Below are positions 1-8,093 of a stretch of DNA of 64,000 bases, one piece after another. The stretch's first letter is position 1. Every line of letters begins with the position of its first letter. The stretch comes from Flavobacterium sp. CFS9. GTDB taxonomy: Bacteria > Bacteroidota > Bacteroidia > Flavobacteriales > Flavobacteriaceae. A model generated the notes under the pieces. That model did no database searches and had not been told where the DNA came from. It saw nothing but the letters and a program-made list of their open reading frames with translations. The stretch is taken from contig NZ_AP031573.1 in assembly GCF_041154745.1 (NCBI RefSeq), forward strand, positions 1,798,001 to 1,862,000, given 5' to 3'. Both the position numbers and the translations under genes were made by a program.

Positions 1-105
1 GCAACACCTGATGAAGCATATGAAAAAGTAATGGAAATTTTAAATAAAGTAAGAACCGCCATTAGAAACAATCCTGGAGTACATCTTAATCAATTAAATT
101 TTTAA
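1..105 (+). CDS. C-terminal end of a gene cut by the window edge, possibly a polymorphic toxin
   Basis: An open frame enters from the left edge and ends at a TAA at 103-105, leaving 34 residues. They form a charged, helical tail (PDEAYEKVMEILNKVRTAI) and end in QLNF. The next gene starts 3 nt later, so the two are probably co-transcribed. The following gene resembles an immunity protein, and tails of this kind close some HNH/AHH-type nuclease toxin domains. The toxin reading is therefore an inference from context, because no catalytic residues lie inside the window. The fragment could equally be the end of an unrelated protein. Confidence 0.6.
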   Translation, partial: ATPDEAYEKVMEILNKVRTAIRNNPGVHLNQLNF

Positions 106-108
106 ATT

Positions 109-846
109 ATGAATTATTACTCTATTGAGCATTCAATGAATAAAAAAATATTAGGTCATTATCCTCAGATAAAAGAAATCATTCATCATTGTGCTGTTTG
201 GGAAGATCCACGATTTATTGATAGATTCAGTTTTGAAAAGATTAATATCAATCCAATCATTTCTAATCCCGTTTTATATCAAAATTCTAACTTAACCGAC
301 TTAATAGATGTTAGAGGAGAGATTGGTTTTTTATCCAAAATCCTAATAAGTGGTAAACTAAAATCTATATTAGAAAAAAGAAGGACTACTGGTTTCGATT
401 TTTTTAAAATACCAGTCTTCTATCGAGAAAAAATCATTGAAGATTATTATATTCTAAATGTGTATGAGGACAATAATAATTTTATTGATATCAATAAGTG
501 TAGAGTTCAGTATCATAAAAAAGCAGATGATTATAAGTTTACTTACAATACAAATACTGAATATTTAACATTCGAAAATTTTGACAGTTTTAATTCTCTT
601 CTAGATGTAGCTATTAAGAATAATGAGTCTTTTTTTATTGATAAAATCATTTTAAAAGATAGCATAAATGAAGATTTTTTTCTACTACGATATGTTGAAA
701 GTGGAGTAAAATATGTTGTTTCTGAAAAGTTAAAGCAAGAAATAGAAGATGCAGGTTGTACCGGTATAGAATTTCAGCCTATAGAGTTATCAACAATTGA
801 ATGGCTGCATGGAGGAGAACGAGAAAAAATATACGGTAAAGCGTGA
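109..846 (+). CDS. Probable immunity protein, Imm11/DUF1629-like
   Basis: This 245-residue protein has no signal peptide or membrane segment and is rich in Asn, Ile, Lys and Asp. Its end, VVSEKLKQEIEDAGCTGIEF, matches the usual close of the DUF1629/Imm11 family, in which a conserved Gly-Ile/Leu-Glu-Phe follows an amphipathic helix. That family neutralises cognate polymorphic toxins in the cytoplasm by direct binding. The gene starts 3 nt after the preceding partial gene, as expected for a toxin-immunity pair. Its base composition is more AT-rich than that of the neighbouring housekeeping genes, which is typical of such mobile cassettes. The family call rests on pattern recognition of the C terminus. 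The target toxin is not visible in the window. Confidence 0.5.
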   Translation: MNYYSIEHSMNKKILGHYPQIKEIIHHCAVWEDPRFIDRFSFEKININPIISNPVLYQNSNLTDLIDVRGEIGFLSKILISGKLKSILEKRRTTGFDFFKIPVFYREKIIEDYYILNVYEDNNNFIDINKCRVQYHKKADDYKFTYNTNTEYLTFENFDSFNSLLDVAIKNNESFFIDKIILKDSINEDFFLLRYVESGVKYVVSEKLKQEIEDAGCTGIEFQPIELSTIEWLHGGEREKIYGKA

Positions 847-1005
847 CAACATAAATAATATCAAATAAGAGAGCAAACTAAGTAAAACTTTTTGGTGTTC
901 CAAAGCTGTTTTTTGATAGTTATTGCGTTGGAGAAAACGCGGATTAATACGGATTTCTTTTCATCAGGCATTAATTAATCTTTACAAGATAAAAAGAGAC
1001 TAAAC

Positions 1006-1036
1006 AAAAACGGCGCTAAAATTAGCGCCGTTTTTT
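1006..1036 (-). terminator. Rho-independent terminator of the first M13 peptidase gene
   Basis: A perfect 14-bp stem (AAAAACGGCGCTAA pairing with TTAGCGCCGTTTTT) flanks a 2-nt centre and lies 13 nt beyond the stop of the minus-strand peptidase gene. A and T tracts on both sides make it potentially bidirectional. A near-identical hairpin follows the paralogous gene at 3517-3544. Confidence 0.85.
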
Positions 1037-1048
1037 ATGGGTTTTCTG

Positions 1049-3109
1049 TTACCAGATTTTAACTCTTTTATCAGGATCAATGAACATTTTGTCTCCTTTT
1101 TTGATGTCGAAAGCCTTATAAAAAGCATCAACATTTTGAATTGGCACTACAGCTCTGTACATTCCAGGTGAATGCGGGTCTGTTTTAACCTGGCTTTTTA
1201 TAGCCTCATCTCTTGATTTCGTTCTCCATACGGTAGCCCATGAAATAAAGAAACGCTGCTCTGGTGTAAATCCGTCAATTAATCCAGGATTTCCGTTTGC
1301 TTTCAAATACAATTGTAATCCATCGTAAGCCGCATTTATTCCACCCAAGTCTCCGATATTCTCACCTAAAGTAAATTTACCATCTACGTGAATTCCAGGA
1401 AGAGGCTCTAAAGCACTGTACTGTGCTGCAAGAGCTGCTCCAAGAGCTGTAAATTGTTTTAAATCTTCCGGTGTCCACCAGTCTACAAGATTACCGTCAG
1501 CATTGTAACGTGCTCCTGAGTCATCAAATCCGTGAGAAATCTCGTGTCCGATTACCGCTCCAATTCCACCGTAGTTCACCGCTTCGTCTGCCTGATAATT
1601 GTAAAAAGGCGGTTGAAGGATCGCTGCCGGGAAAACAATCTCGTTATAAGACGGGTTGAAGTAAGCATTTACTGTTTGCGGAGACATTCCCCACTCTGTT
1701 TTATCAACCGGTTTTCCTAATTTAGCCAGGTTTTCAGCATAAGCCCATTTTGATATACTTCTCATATTATCAAAATAGGTTCCGCCTTCCCCTACATTTT
1801 TAAGTTCTAAAGCTGAATAGTCTTTCCATTTATCAGGATATCCGATTTTAACGGTTAGTTTTTTCAATTTCTCAATGGCTTTCACTTTGGTTTGTTGTGA
1901 CATCCAAGGCAATGCATTGATTCTGTTTTCGTAAGCTAACATTACATTAGCAATCATTTTTTTTGCTTTGTCTTTTGCTTCAGCAGGGAATAATTTCTCT
2001 ACATACAATTTACCTAAGGCTTCACCCGTTGCAGTATTAATTACCTGTAACGCCATTTCTTCACGAGGACGTTGTTTTAAAGCTCCTGTCAACGTTTTTC
2101 CGTAGAAATCAAAATTAGCATTTTCGATATCTGTACTCAAAGTCGAAGCGGTTCTGTTTAATAAAGACCATTTTAAGTACTCTTTCCATGCTTCTACTTT
2201 CTTTTCCGAAAATGTTTTTTCCAAAGCAATCATATAACGCGGCTGCGCTACATTTACACTATCCAATTTTGTCATTCCAATTCCGGCAAAATACTTTTCC
2301 CATTGAATAGAAGGCGTGTTCTTTTTTAAATCAGCAATTGCTGTTGGATTGTATTGTTTTCTACGGTCTCTGCGCTCTACACGGTCTAATCTTGGAGCAG
2401 ACAATTCGATTTCTAAAGCCAGAATTTGTTTGGCACTTTCTTTTGCTTTTGCAGGAGATTCACCAATAAACTGTAACATTCTGGCAACGTGTACTTCATA
2501 CTTTTCACGTTTTTCTTTTGAATCTTTATCATCAGCATTGTAATAATCTTTGTCAGATAATCCTAATCCGCCCGGCCCTAAGTTAACTGTGTTTTTGTTA
2601 CTGTTTTTAGCATCTGGCCCAACGAAAACACCGAAGAAACCAATACCGCCTTGTGGCTGCATTTCGATAAAGAAATTTTGAAGATCTGTTACATTTTTAA
2701 TGGCATCGATCTTTTTTAAGAAAGGCTGAAGCGGCGTAACTCCTCTTTTATTACGTCCAACAGTATCCATAATCGTATTGAATAAGGCAATCGCTTTACC
2801 CTGATCTGTATTGGATTTGTACTTAGGATCTTTTGATGCTTCTTTTAAAATAGCAAGTGCATCATTATCAGTTTTCTGACGTAGTTCATTGAAACTTCCC
2901 CATGAATTTCTATCACTTGGAATTTCAGTTTTGTCTAACCAGGTCCCGTTTACATATTTAAAGAAATCTTCTTTCGGACTTACTTTGGTATCCATATTAG
3001 ACAGATTGATACCGGGCTCTTTTGGTTTTGCACTTTGTGCGTTTACTGCGGTAATGGTAACCATTGCAGAAACAACACAAAACATTGGTTTTCGTAGTTG
3101 TTTGATCAT
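1049..3109 (-). CDS. M13 family zinc metallopeptidase (PepO/neprilysin type), copy 1
   Basis: This 686-residue secreted endopeptidase starts with a signal peptide ending near VNAQS. The zinc-binding HEISH motif is at residues 522-526. The third ligand lies in GENIGD, with its Glu at about 583, and the substrate-binding NAYFNP precedes the zinc site. The domain order is the family's usual one: a large helical M13_N region, then the catalytic M13 domain, ending in VKIW. Length is normal for PepO. It probably acts in the periplasm or outside the cell on peptides, but its substrate is unknown. A TAnnTTTG-type -7 box lies at 3137-3144. The neighbour at 3560-5620 is a paralog of identical length, and both have the same terminator, so the locus is a tandem duplication. 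Each copy appears to be its own transcription unit. Confidence 0.93.
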   Translation of the reverse strand: MIKQLRKPMFCVVSAMVTITAVNAQSAKPKEPGINLSNMDTKVSPKEDFFKYVNGTWLDKTEIPSDRNSWGSFNELRQKTDNDALAILKEASKDPKYKSNTDQGKAIALFNTIMDTVGRNKRGVTPLQPFLKKIDAIKNVTDLQNFFIEMQPQGGIGFFGVFVGPDAKNSNKNTVNLGPGGLGLSDKDYYNADDKDSKEKREKYEVHVARMLQFIGESPAKAKESAKQILALEIELSAPRLDRVERRDRRKQYNPTAIADLKKNTPSIQWEKYFAGIGMTKLDSVNVAQPRYMIALEKTFSEKKVEAWKEYLKWSLLNRTASTLSTDIENANFDFYGKTLTGALKQRPREEMALQVINTATGEALGKLYVEKLFPAEAKDKAKKMIANVMLAYENRINALPWMSQQTKVKAIEKLKKLTVKIGYPDKWKDYSALELKNVGEGGTYFDNMRSISKWAYAENLAKLGKPVDKTEWGMSPQTVNAYFNPSYNEIVFPAAILQPPFYNYQADEAVNYGGIGAVIGHEISHGFDDSGARYNADGNLVDWWTPEDLKQFTALGAALAAQYSALEPLPGIHVDGKFTLGENIGDLGGINAAYDGLQLYLKANGNPGLIDGFTPEQRFFISWATVWRTKSRDEAIKSQVKTDPHSPGMYRAVVPIQNVDAFYKAFDIKKGDKMFIDPDKRVKIW

Positions 3110-3136
3110 TTTTCTTTGTAGTTTTTAGTATATACG

Positions 3137-3144
3137 CAAACATA
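3137..3144 (-). promoter_or_regulatory. Probable -7 box of the first M13 peptidase gene
   Basis: CAAACATA on the plus strand reads TATGTTTG on the minus strand and fits TAnnTTTG. It is about 28 nt upstream of the start codon. The same box in a similar context (CAAACGTA, 5646-5653) precedes the paralog. No well-spaced TTG -33 element was seen. Confidence 0.5.
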
Positions 3145-3229
3145 TTCTAATTATTCCAAACATCGTGTTAAATTTTTCACATAAAATTGAATCATGGTGC
3201 ACCTCCAAGCTATGGCCTGCTTCTATTTC

Positions 3230-3515
3230 TATTATTATTTGGATGGTTTAAAATGGCGCGCAGATTTTGCGAATTCTGTAGATTAAAAATGATGGTTAAC
3301 ATTTCTTTATTTCTATAGTACATCCTTAAAAAATAAAGATCTGTAAATCTCCTAAATCTGAGTGAAAGATATAAACTTTAAAATAGCACGCAAATCTCGC
3401 AGATTATGCAGATTAAGAATAATGTTTTACAGTTGCTCTATTATAATATTCCCCCTTTAAAAATTAAAAATCTGCCGAATCTGCGTGAGAAAAAAAACGA
3501 AGACCGTACAGAAAT
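3230..3515. repeat. Two tandem copies of a palindromic extragenic element
   Basis: Two similar blocks fill the gap between the M13 genes. Each has a left arm with CGCAGATTTTGCG or CGCAAATCTCGCAGATT (about 3257 and 3380). Each has a right arm that is roughly its reverse complement: CTAAATCTGAGTG near 3351 and GAATCTGCGTGAG near 3477. Each unit can therefore fold back on itself. A single arm of the same family occurs at about 18459-18492. The gap 3110-3559 holds no convincing gene. Confidence 0.6.
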
Positions 3516-3516
3516 C

Positions 3517-3544
3517 AAAAACGGCGCTAAATTAGCGCCGTTTT
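3517..3544 (-). terminator. Rho-independent terminator of the second M13 peptidase gene
   Basis: AACGGCGCTAA pairs with TTAGCGCCGTT, flanked by A and T tracts, 16 nt beyond the stop of the minus-strand gene. It is almost the same as the hairpin at 1006-1036, so it was probably duplicated together with the gene. Confidence 0.82.
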
Positions 3545-3559
3545 CTATGATTTTATCTC

Positions 3560-5620
3560 TTACCAAATTTTTACTCTCTTATCAGGATCAATATACATTT
3601 TGTCTCCTTTTTTAATTCCGAAAGCATCGTAAAAAGCATCTACGTTCTGAACCGGAACAACAGCTCTGTACATTCCAGGTGAATGCGGATCTGTTTTCAC
3701 TTGATTTTTAAGAGCTTCGTCTCTAGTTTTGGTTCTCCACACCGTTGCCCATGAAATAAAGAAACGCTGCTCCGGAGTAAATCCGTCAATCAATCCCGGA
3801 TTACCATGTGCTTTCAGATACAACTGCAAACCATCGTAAGCGGCATTAATTCCTCCTAAATCACCAATATTTTCGCCCAACGTAAATTTACCGTCAACGT
3901 GAATACCCGGTAAAGGCTCTAAAGCACTGTATTGATCTGCCAAAGCGGTACCAAGTGCCGTAAATTGTTTTAAATCTTCCGGTGTCCACCAGTCTACTAA
4001 ATTCCCTTCGGCATTGTAACGTGCTCCCGAATCATCAAAACCGTGAGAAATTTCATGACCAATAACCGCTCCGATACCACCGTAATTTACTGCTTCGTCC
4101 GCCTGATAATTGTAGAAAGGAGGCTGTAAAATGGCTGCCGGGAATACAATTTCGTTGTACGACGGATTGAAATAAGCATTTACAGTCTGTGGCGACATTC
4201 CCCACTCGGTTTTATCAACCGGTTTGTATAATTTGTCGATTCCTTTTTTGAAATTCCACTTAGACAGATTTACCATATTTTCGAAATAACTTCCTCCCTC
4301 TGCTACACCTTTAATTTGAAGGGCTGAATAGTCTTTCCATTTATCCGGATAACCCACTTTTACAGTAAGCTTGTCCAGTTTTTCAATCGCTTTTACCTTC
4401 GTAGCTGCAGACATCCAGGTCAAATTATTGATACGGGTTTTGTATGCCTGAATTACGTTATGAATCATGTCTACCGCTTTTGCTTTTGCTTCAGCAGGAA
4501 ACACTTTCTCTACATATAACTTACCTAATGCTTCACCAACACTCGAGTTTACAACCTGTAATGCTTTTTCTTCACGCGGCAATTGTTTAATTGCTCCCCT
4601 TAAAGTCTTGCTGTAAAAATCAAAATTAGCCGTCTCCAAATCTGTTGACAACTCACTTGCATAAGAGTTAAGCAAATCCCATTTCAGGTATTCTTTCCAC
4701 AATGCTACTTTATTCTCTGTAAAAACAGTTTGTAAAGCCTTCATGTATTTAGGCTCCGTCACGACTATACTCTGCAATTTTGCCAAACCAATGCCTGTAA
4801 GGTAAGCATCCCAATTAATAGCAGGCGTTAATTTTTGAAGTTCAGCAACGGTCATTGGATTGTATTGCAAACGACTGTCTCTACTTTCGACACGATTCAA
4901 TCTCGGTTTCGACAATTGTGTTTCTAAGGCTAAAATTTCGGTTGCACTTTGCTTTGCTTTTTCCGGCGATTCGCCAATAAACTGCATCATTCTCGCCACA
5001 TGAAGTGCATATTTCGCACGCTTTTCTTTAGAGTCCTTATCTTCAGAGATATAATAATCCTGATCCGGCAATCCTAATCTGTTTGGATAAAGCATTACGG
5101 AGTTTTTAGAGCTGTTTTTCTCATCGGCGCCAATATAAATTCCGAAAAACACGCTATTCCCTTCCTGTCCAATTTCAGTCAGGTATTTTTGTAGATCAGC
5201 GATGTTTTTAATCGCATCAATTTTTTTAAAGTAAGGCTGCAGCGGTTTTATCCCCGCTTTGTTTCTCCCCACTGTATCTAAAATCGTTGAAAACAAGTTT
5301 ACAGCTTTGCCCTGATCGGTATCTGACTTGTACTTTGGATTTTTAGAAGCCTCTTTCAGAATAGACATTGCGTCTTTATCTGTTTTTTTGATCAATTCAT
5401 TAAAACTTCCCCAAGTAGCACGATCACTTGGAATTTCAGTTTTACTAAGCCAGGTTCCGTTTACATATTGGAAAAAATCCTGACTGGCGCTGATTTTAGG
5501 GTTCATGTACGAAACATTAATACCAGGCTCTTTGGGAGCTGCATTCTGAGCATTGACTGCTGTAAATGAAACTGCTGAAAAAAGGGCGCAGAACAAAGGT
5601 CTGCTAAATTGTCTTTTCAT
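3560..5620 (-). CDS. M13 family zinc metallopeptidase (PepO/neprilysin type), copy 2
   Basis: This 686-residue secreted peptidase is a paralog of the gene at 1049-3109. It has a signal peptide (cleavage near VNAQN), the NAYFNP substrate motif, the zinc motif HEISH and the third ligand in GENIGD, and ends in VKIW. From the KTEWGMSPQ segment to the end the two proteins are nearly identical. The N-terminal 450 residues differ clearly (for example LYPNRLGLPDQDYY against LGPGGLGLSDKDYY), which suggests different substrate pockets around one catalytic core. The matching parts differ at many third codon positions, so the similarity reflects protein constraint rather than recent DNA exchange. A -7 box (TACGTTTG on the minus strand) lies at 5646-5653. 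Confidence 0.93.
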   Translation of the reverse strand: MKRQFSRPLFCALFSAVSFTAVNAQNAAPKEPGINVSYMNPKISASQDFFQYVNGTWLSKTEIPSDRATWGSFNELIKKTDKDAMSILKEASKNPKYKSDTDQGKAVNLFSTILDTVGRNKAGIKPLQPYFKKIDAIKNIADLQKYLTEIGQEGNSVFFGIYIGADEKNSSKNSVMLYPNRLGLPDQDYYISEDKDSKEKRAKYALHVARMMQFIGESPEKAKQSATEILALETQLSKPRLNRVESRDSRLQYNPMTVAELQKLTPAINWDAYLTGIGLAKLQSIVVTEPKYMKALQTVFTENKVALWKEYLKWDLLNSYASELSTDLETANFDFYSKTLRGAIKQLPREEKALQVVNSSVGEALGKLYVEKVFPAEAKAKAVDMIHNVIQAYKTRINNLTWMSAATKVKAIEKLDKLTVKVGYPDKWKDYSALQIKGVAEGGSYFENMVNLSKWNFKKGIDKLYKPVDKTEWGMSPQTVNAYFNPSYNEIVFPAAILQPPFYNYQADEAVNYGGIGAVIGHEISHGFDDSGARYNAEGNLVDWWTPEDLKQFTALGTALADQYSALEPLPGIHVDGKFTLGENIGDLGGINAAYDGLQLYLKAHGNPGLIDGFTPEQRFFISWATVWRTKTRDEALKNQVKTDPHSPGMYRAVVPVQNVDAFYDAFGIKKGDKMYIDPDKRVKIW

Positions 5621-5645
5621 TTATATTTAAGTTTTGGTGGTTGCA

Positions 5646-5653
5646 CAAACGTA
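5646..5653 (-). promoter_or_regulatory. Probable -7 box of the second M13 peptidase gene
   Basis: CAAACGTA on the plus strand is TACGTTTG on the minus strand, a fit to TAnnTTTG about 26 nt upstream of the start. The flanking text resembles that around the box of copy 1. A -33 element is not clear. Confidence 0.5.
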
Positions 5654-5821
5654 TTCCTAATATTCGGAACGTAATGTTAAATTTTTTAAAATAATTACAA
5701 AAACTCCATTATTATAACATCAAAATAGATCTTCTCCAATATTTTCATGTTTTTATCATCGATTTTTAACTCTATATTAGAATACTTTTTCGAATATTTG
5801 TTACACCGAATTTAAATAAAA

Positions 5822-6745
5822 GTGAAAGCAAAAATTCAGAATGCCGTTTCAGGAAAAATTGAAGCTATCGGATTACCGATTTTAGCTTTATGCTGGGTAA
5901 GTTTTTTTTGGGGAACCACCTGGCTAGCCTCTAAAGAAGGGGTAAAACATATGCCTGCTTTACAGTTGGCCACCATTCGTCAGTTTTTGGGCGGAATTTT
6001 ATATGTGGGATACTTTATTCTGAAAAAACAACCCTGGCCCAAAGGCAGACAATGGCGTACGATCATAATTCTGGCCTTTTTGAATTTTGTATGCAGTAAC
6101 GGTTTAAGTACCTGGGGTGTAAAATACATGAGCAGCGGACTTGGAGCAATCATTAGTGCTTTATTTCCGATCTGGATTATTATCATCAACTTCTTTAACG
6201 GTCAGAAAATTGCCAAAATGGCTTTGATAGGGATTCTGATCAGTTTTGGAGGGGTCTGCATAATTTTTATTGACTATCTCTCAGATTTTCTCCGACCTGA
6301 TTTTCAATTCGGAATTATACTGATGACGGCTTCTACCATAACCTGGGCTTTCGGAATATTGGAAACAAAGAAGAAAGCAGCGAGTTTTAATCCCTACTTC
6401 AGTTTAGGATTGCAAATGTTGATTTCCAGTGTTTTTCTTTTTGGAATTACAGAAGCTGCAGGAGTTAATATTCCGCTAAACGAAATTCCATTACCTTCTT
6501 TGTGGTCTATTGCTTATCTGGTTATTATTGGATCGGTTTTAACTTTCATTGCATTTATCTATTCGCTCCAGCATCTTCCAACGGAGATCAGCAGTATCTA
6601 TGTCTACATCAATCCAATTGTTGCGATGATTTTAGGCTCGTTCATCTTCGGAGAAACGCTTACGCAGGCAATCGCGATTGGTACCATCGTAACCTTAATC
6701 GGGTTGTATTTGGTCAACAAGACTATTCGGAAAACCAAAAAATAA
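5822..6745 (+). CDS. DMT superfamily (EamA) transporter
   Basis: This 307-residue membrane protein has about ten hydrophobic segments arranged as two EamA repeats. The first is recognisable from LCWVSFFWGTTWLASK and the second from the segment ending LTFIAFIYSLQHLPTEISSI. The C terminus is basic (RKTKK), as expected for a cytoplasmic end. Members export small metabolites or drugs across the inner membrane, and the substrate cannot be read from the sequence. The start is a GTG. The next in-frame ATG is at residue 44 and would remove the first membrane helix, so the GTG is preferred. It is divergent from the M13 gene on its left and appears monocistronic. Confidence 0.88.
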   Translation: MKAKIQNAVSGKIEAIGLPILALCWVSFFWGTTWLASKEGVKHMPALQLATIRQFLGGILYVGYFILKKQPWPKGRQWRTIIILAFLNFVCSNGLSTWGVKYMSSGLGAIISALFPIWIIIINFFNGQKIAKMALIGILISFGGVCIIFIDYLSDFLRPDFQFGIILMTASTITWAFGILETKKKAASFNPYFSLGLQMLISSVFLFGITEAAGVNIPLNEIPLPSLWSIAYLVIIGSVLTFIAFIYSLQHLPTEISSIYVYINPIVAMILGSFIFGETLTQAIAIGTIVTLIGLYLVNKTIRKTKK

Positions 6746-6770
6746 AGAATTTGTTTGTTGGGACCGATTT

Positions 6771-6854
6771 GCTTTTGCCCCTTCAGGGCGTTATAATCGA
6801 TTAATTTAAAGGTCATAGCGCGTTGCGCTATGCTGGTGCTTTCAGCCCTTTTTT
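6771..6854 (+). repeat. Dispersed extragenic element made of three short palindromes, copy A
   Basis: It is composed of GCCCCTTCAGGGC, then a perfect hairpin ATAGCGC-GTT-GCGCTAT, then GCTTTCAGCCC followed by six T. The same three blocks in the same order and orientation occur at 19951-20040. Here it follows the EamA gene and might also terminate it. No coding potential was seen in 6746-7041. Confidence 0.6.
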
Positions 6855-7017
6855 ATCTGCTGATGACCAGATGGGGAGTATTCCATTGATTAGATCTGCT
6901 GTCCTAAAATGGTTTTACTTGTACCTTCAAAATTCGTAAAATTCATCAAATCCTTTTATTACTCCCTATAACCTGTTAAAAACTAAGCTCTCCTAGGATT
7001 TTGAGAAGTGCTTTTTG

Positions 7018-7025
7018 TATTTTTG
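7018..7025 (+). promoter_or_regulatory. -7 box of the SCO gene
   Basis: TATTTTTG fits TAnnTTTG exactly and lies 16 nt upstream of the ATG at 7042. It decides the start: the frame is open to 7015, but that longer start would lie upstream of the promoter box. Confidence 0.6.
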
Positions 7026-7041
7026 CCCCCAAATTGCTTTT

Positions 7042-7707
7042 ATGAAATCTTTTCTATACAAATACCGTAAATTCTTTATTGTTCTTATCATATTTTCAAC
7101 CGTTACCATATCTTTATTTTACTCGGCTTTAAAACCGCAAAAAACTTTACCTATTTACAATCCTGCCGATGTGAATCCGGAACTGGTAGACAGTACTGTT
7201 CAGTATAAAAGCAAATACCATACGATTGCCGATTTTTCATTCGTAAATCAAAACGGAGATACCATTACCCAAAAGAATTACGAAGGAAAAATATATGTGG
7301 CCGACTTTTTCTTCACTACCTGCGGTTCAATCTGCCCAAAAATGACAACCAATCTGGAGGATGTTCAAAAAGCAGTTTTAAACAATCCGAAAGTGATGCT
7401 GCTTTCTCATACTGTTTTTCCTGAGGTCGACAGTATTCCGGTTCTTAAAGCATATGCTATAAAACATGGTGTGGTCGACAGCAAATGGAATCTGGTTACG
7501 GGCGATAAAAAAGAAATTTATACGATGGCCCGAAAATCCTATCTGGCCGTAAAACTTGGACGTCCTGATCAGCTTTACGATATGGTGCATACGGAGAATT
7601 TTGTTTTGGTGGATCAAAAAAGACGTGTTCGCGGTTTTTATGACGGAACCAATAAGGAAGAAATTAAACGTCTTTTAGAGGACATTAATTTTCTATGTCA
7701 GGAGTAA
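7042..7707 (+). CDS. SCO1/SenC family copper chaperone
   Basis: This 221-residue protein is anchored by one N-terminal hydrophobic segment (residues about 8-27) with a periplasmic thioredoxin-like domain. The copper ligands of the family are present: CxxxCP at residues 94-99 (TTCGSICPK) and the distal His at 183 (DMVHTENF). SCO proteins deliver copper to the CuA site of cytochrome oxidase or act as thiol-disulfide reductases in its assembly. The chosen ATG at 7042 gives a proper signal anchor (KSFLYKYRKF followed by hydrophobic residues) and sits 16 nt after a -7 box. No oxidase genes are adjacent. It may be monocistronic, since the Feo operon downstream has its own -7 box. Confidence 0.93.
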   Translation: MKSFLYKYRKFFIVLIIFSTVTISLFYSALKPQKTLPIYNPADVNPELVDSTVQYKSKYHTIADFSFVNQNGDTITQKNYEGKIYVADFFFTTCGSICPKMTTNLEDVQKAVLNNPKVMLLSHTVFPEVDSIPVLKAYAIKHGVVDSKWNLVTGDKKEIYTMARKSYLAVKLGRPDQLYDMVHTENFVLVDQKRRVRGFYDGTNKEEIKRLLEDINFLCQE

Positions 7708-7820
7708 TCCCCCAAAAGAGCGATCACGAAATTCATTAAAATTGGTATAAAATCCCTTATTTTTAGAAAGATTTAGCATTTCAGCAAGTGTTAAATACCC
7801 TGAAGTAAAGAATAATTGCC

Positions 7821-7828
7821 TATTTTTG
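7821..7828 (+). promoter_or_regulatory. -7 box of the feo operon
   Basis: TATTTTTG fits TAnnTTTG, 25 nt upstream of the feoA start. No clear TTG -33 element was seen at the usual distance, which could mean that an activator or repressor controls it. No recognisable Fur box was identified by eye. Confidence 0.5.
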
Positions 7829-7853
7829 CAATCTAAATTCAATCTAAATAAGC

Positions 7854-8093
7854 TTGCAAAATACTATCCACACTCTGAAAAAAGGCGAAAAAGCCATTAT
7901 CAAAGATTTTGATATCGATCTTATTCCTCTAAAACTACTAGAAATGGGTTGTTTGCCGGGCAACTTAGTTGAATTACTGCAAATTGCGCCTTTTGGCGAC
8001 CCTTTATATTTAGACATTAATGGCTCACATGTAGCCATTCGCGTTGAAACTGCTCGTGAAATTGAAGTTGAACTGATCAAAACCAATTTGTAA
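7854..8093 (+). CDS. feoA: Ferrous iron transport protein A (TTG start)
   Basis: This 79-residue SH3-like protein has the FeoA core: a Leu/Lys-rich opening (HTLKKGEKAIIKDF), LLEMGCLPGNLVELL, then DPLYLDINGSHVAIR and a closing strand AREIEVELI. FeoA is a cytoplasmic partner that binds FeoB and supports ferrous iron uptake. The frame has no ATG at its start, and TTG at 7854 is the best start, keeping the whole domain and lying 25 nt after a -7 box. The stop overlaps the feoB ATG by one base (TAATG), so translation is probably coupled. Family length is normal. Confidence 0.9.
   Translation: MQNTIHTLKKGEKAIIKDFDIDLIPLKLLEMGCLPGNLVELLQIAPFGDPLYLDINGSHVAIRVETAREIEVELIKTNL

Noticed and set aside
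1049..5620. Recent gene conversion between the two M13 genes
   Set aside because: The near-identical protein region has many synonymous differences between the copies, so conservation of the protein is the simpler explanation.
7015..7041. Earlier start for the SCO gene
   Set aside because: The -7 box at 7018-7025 lies within this extension, so the transcript starts after it.
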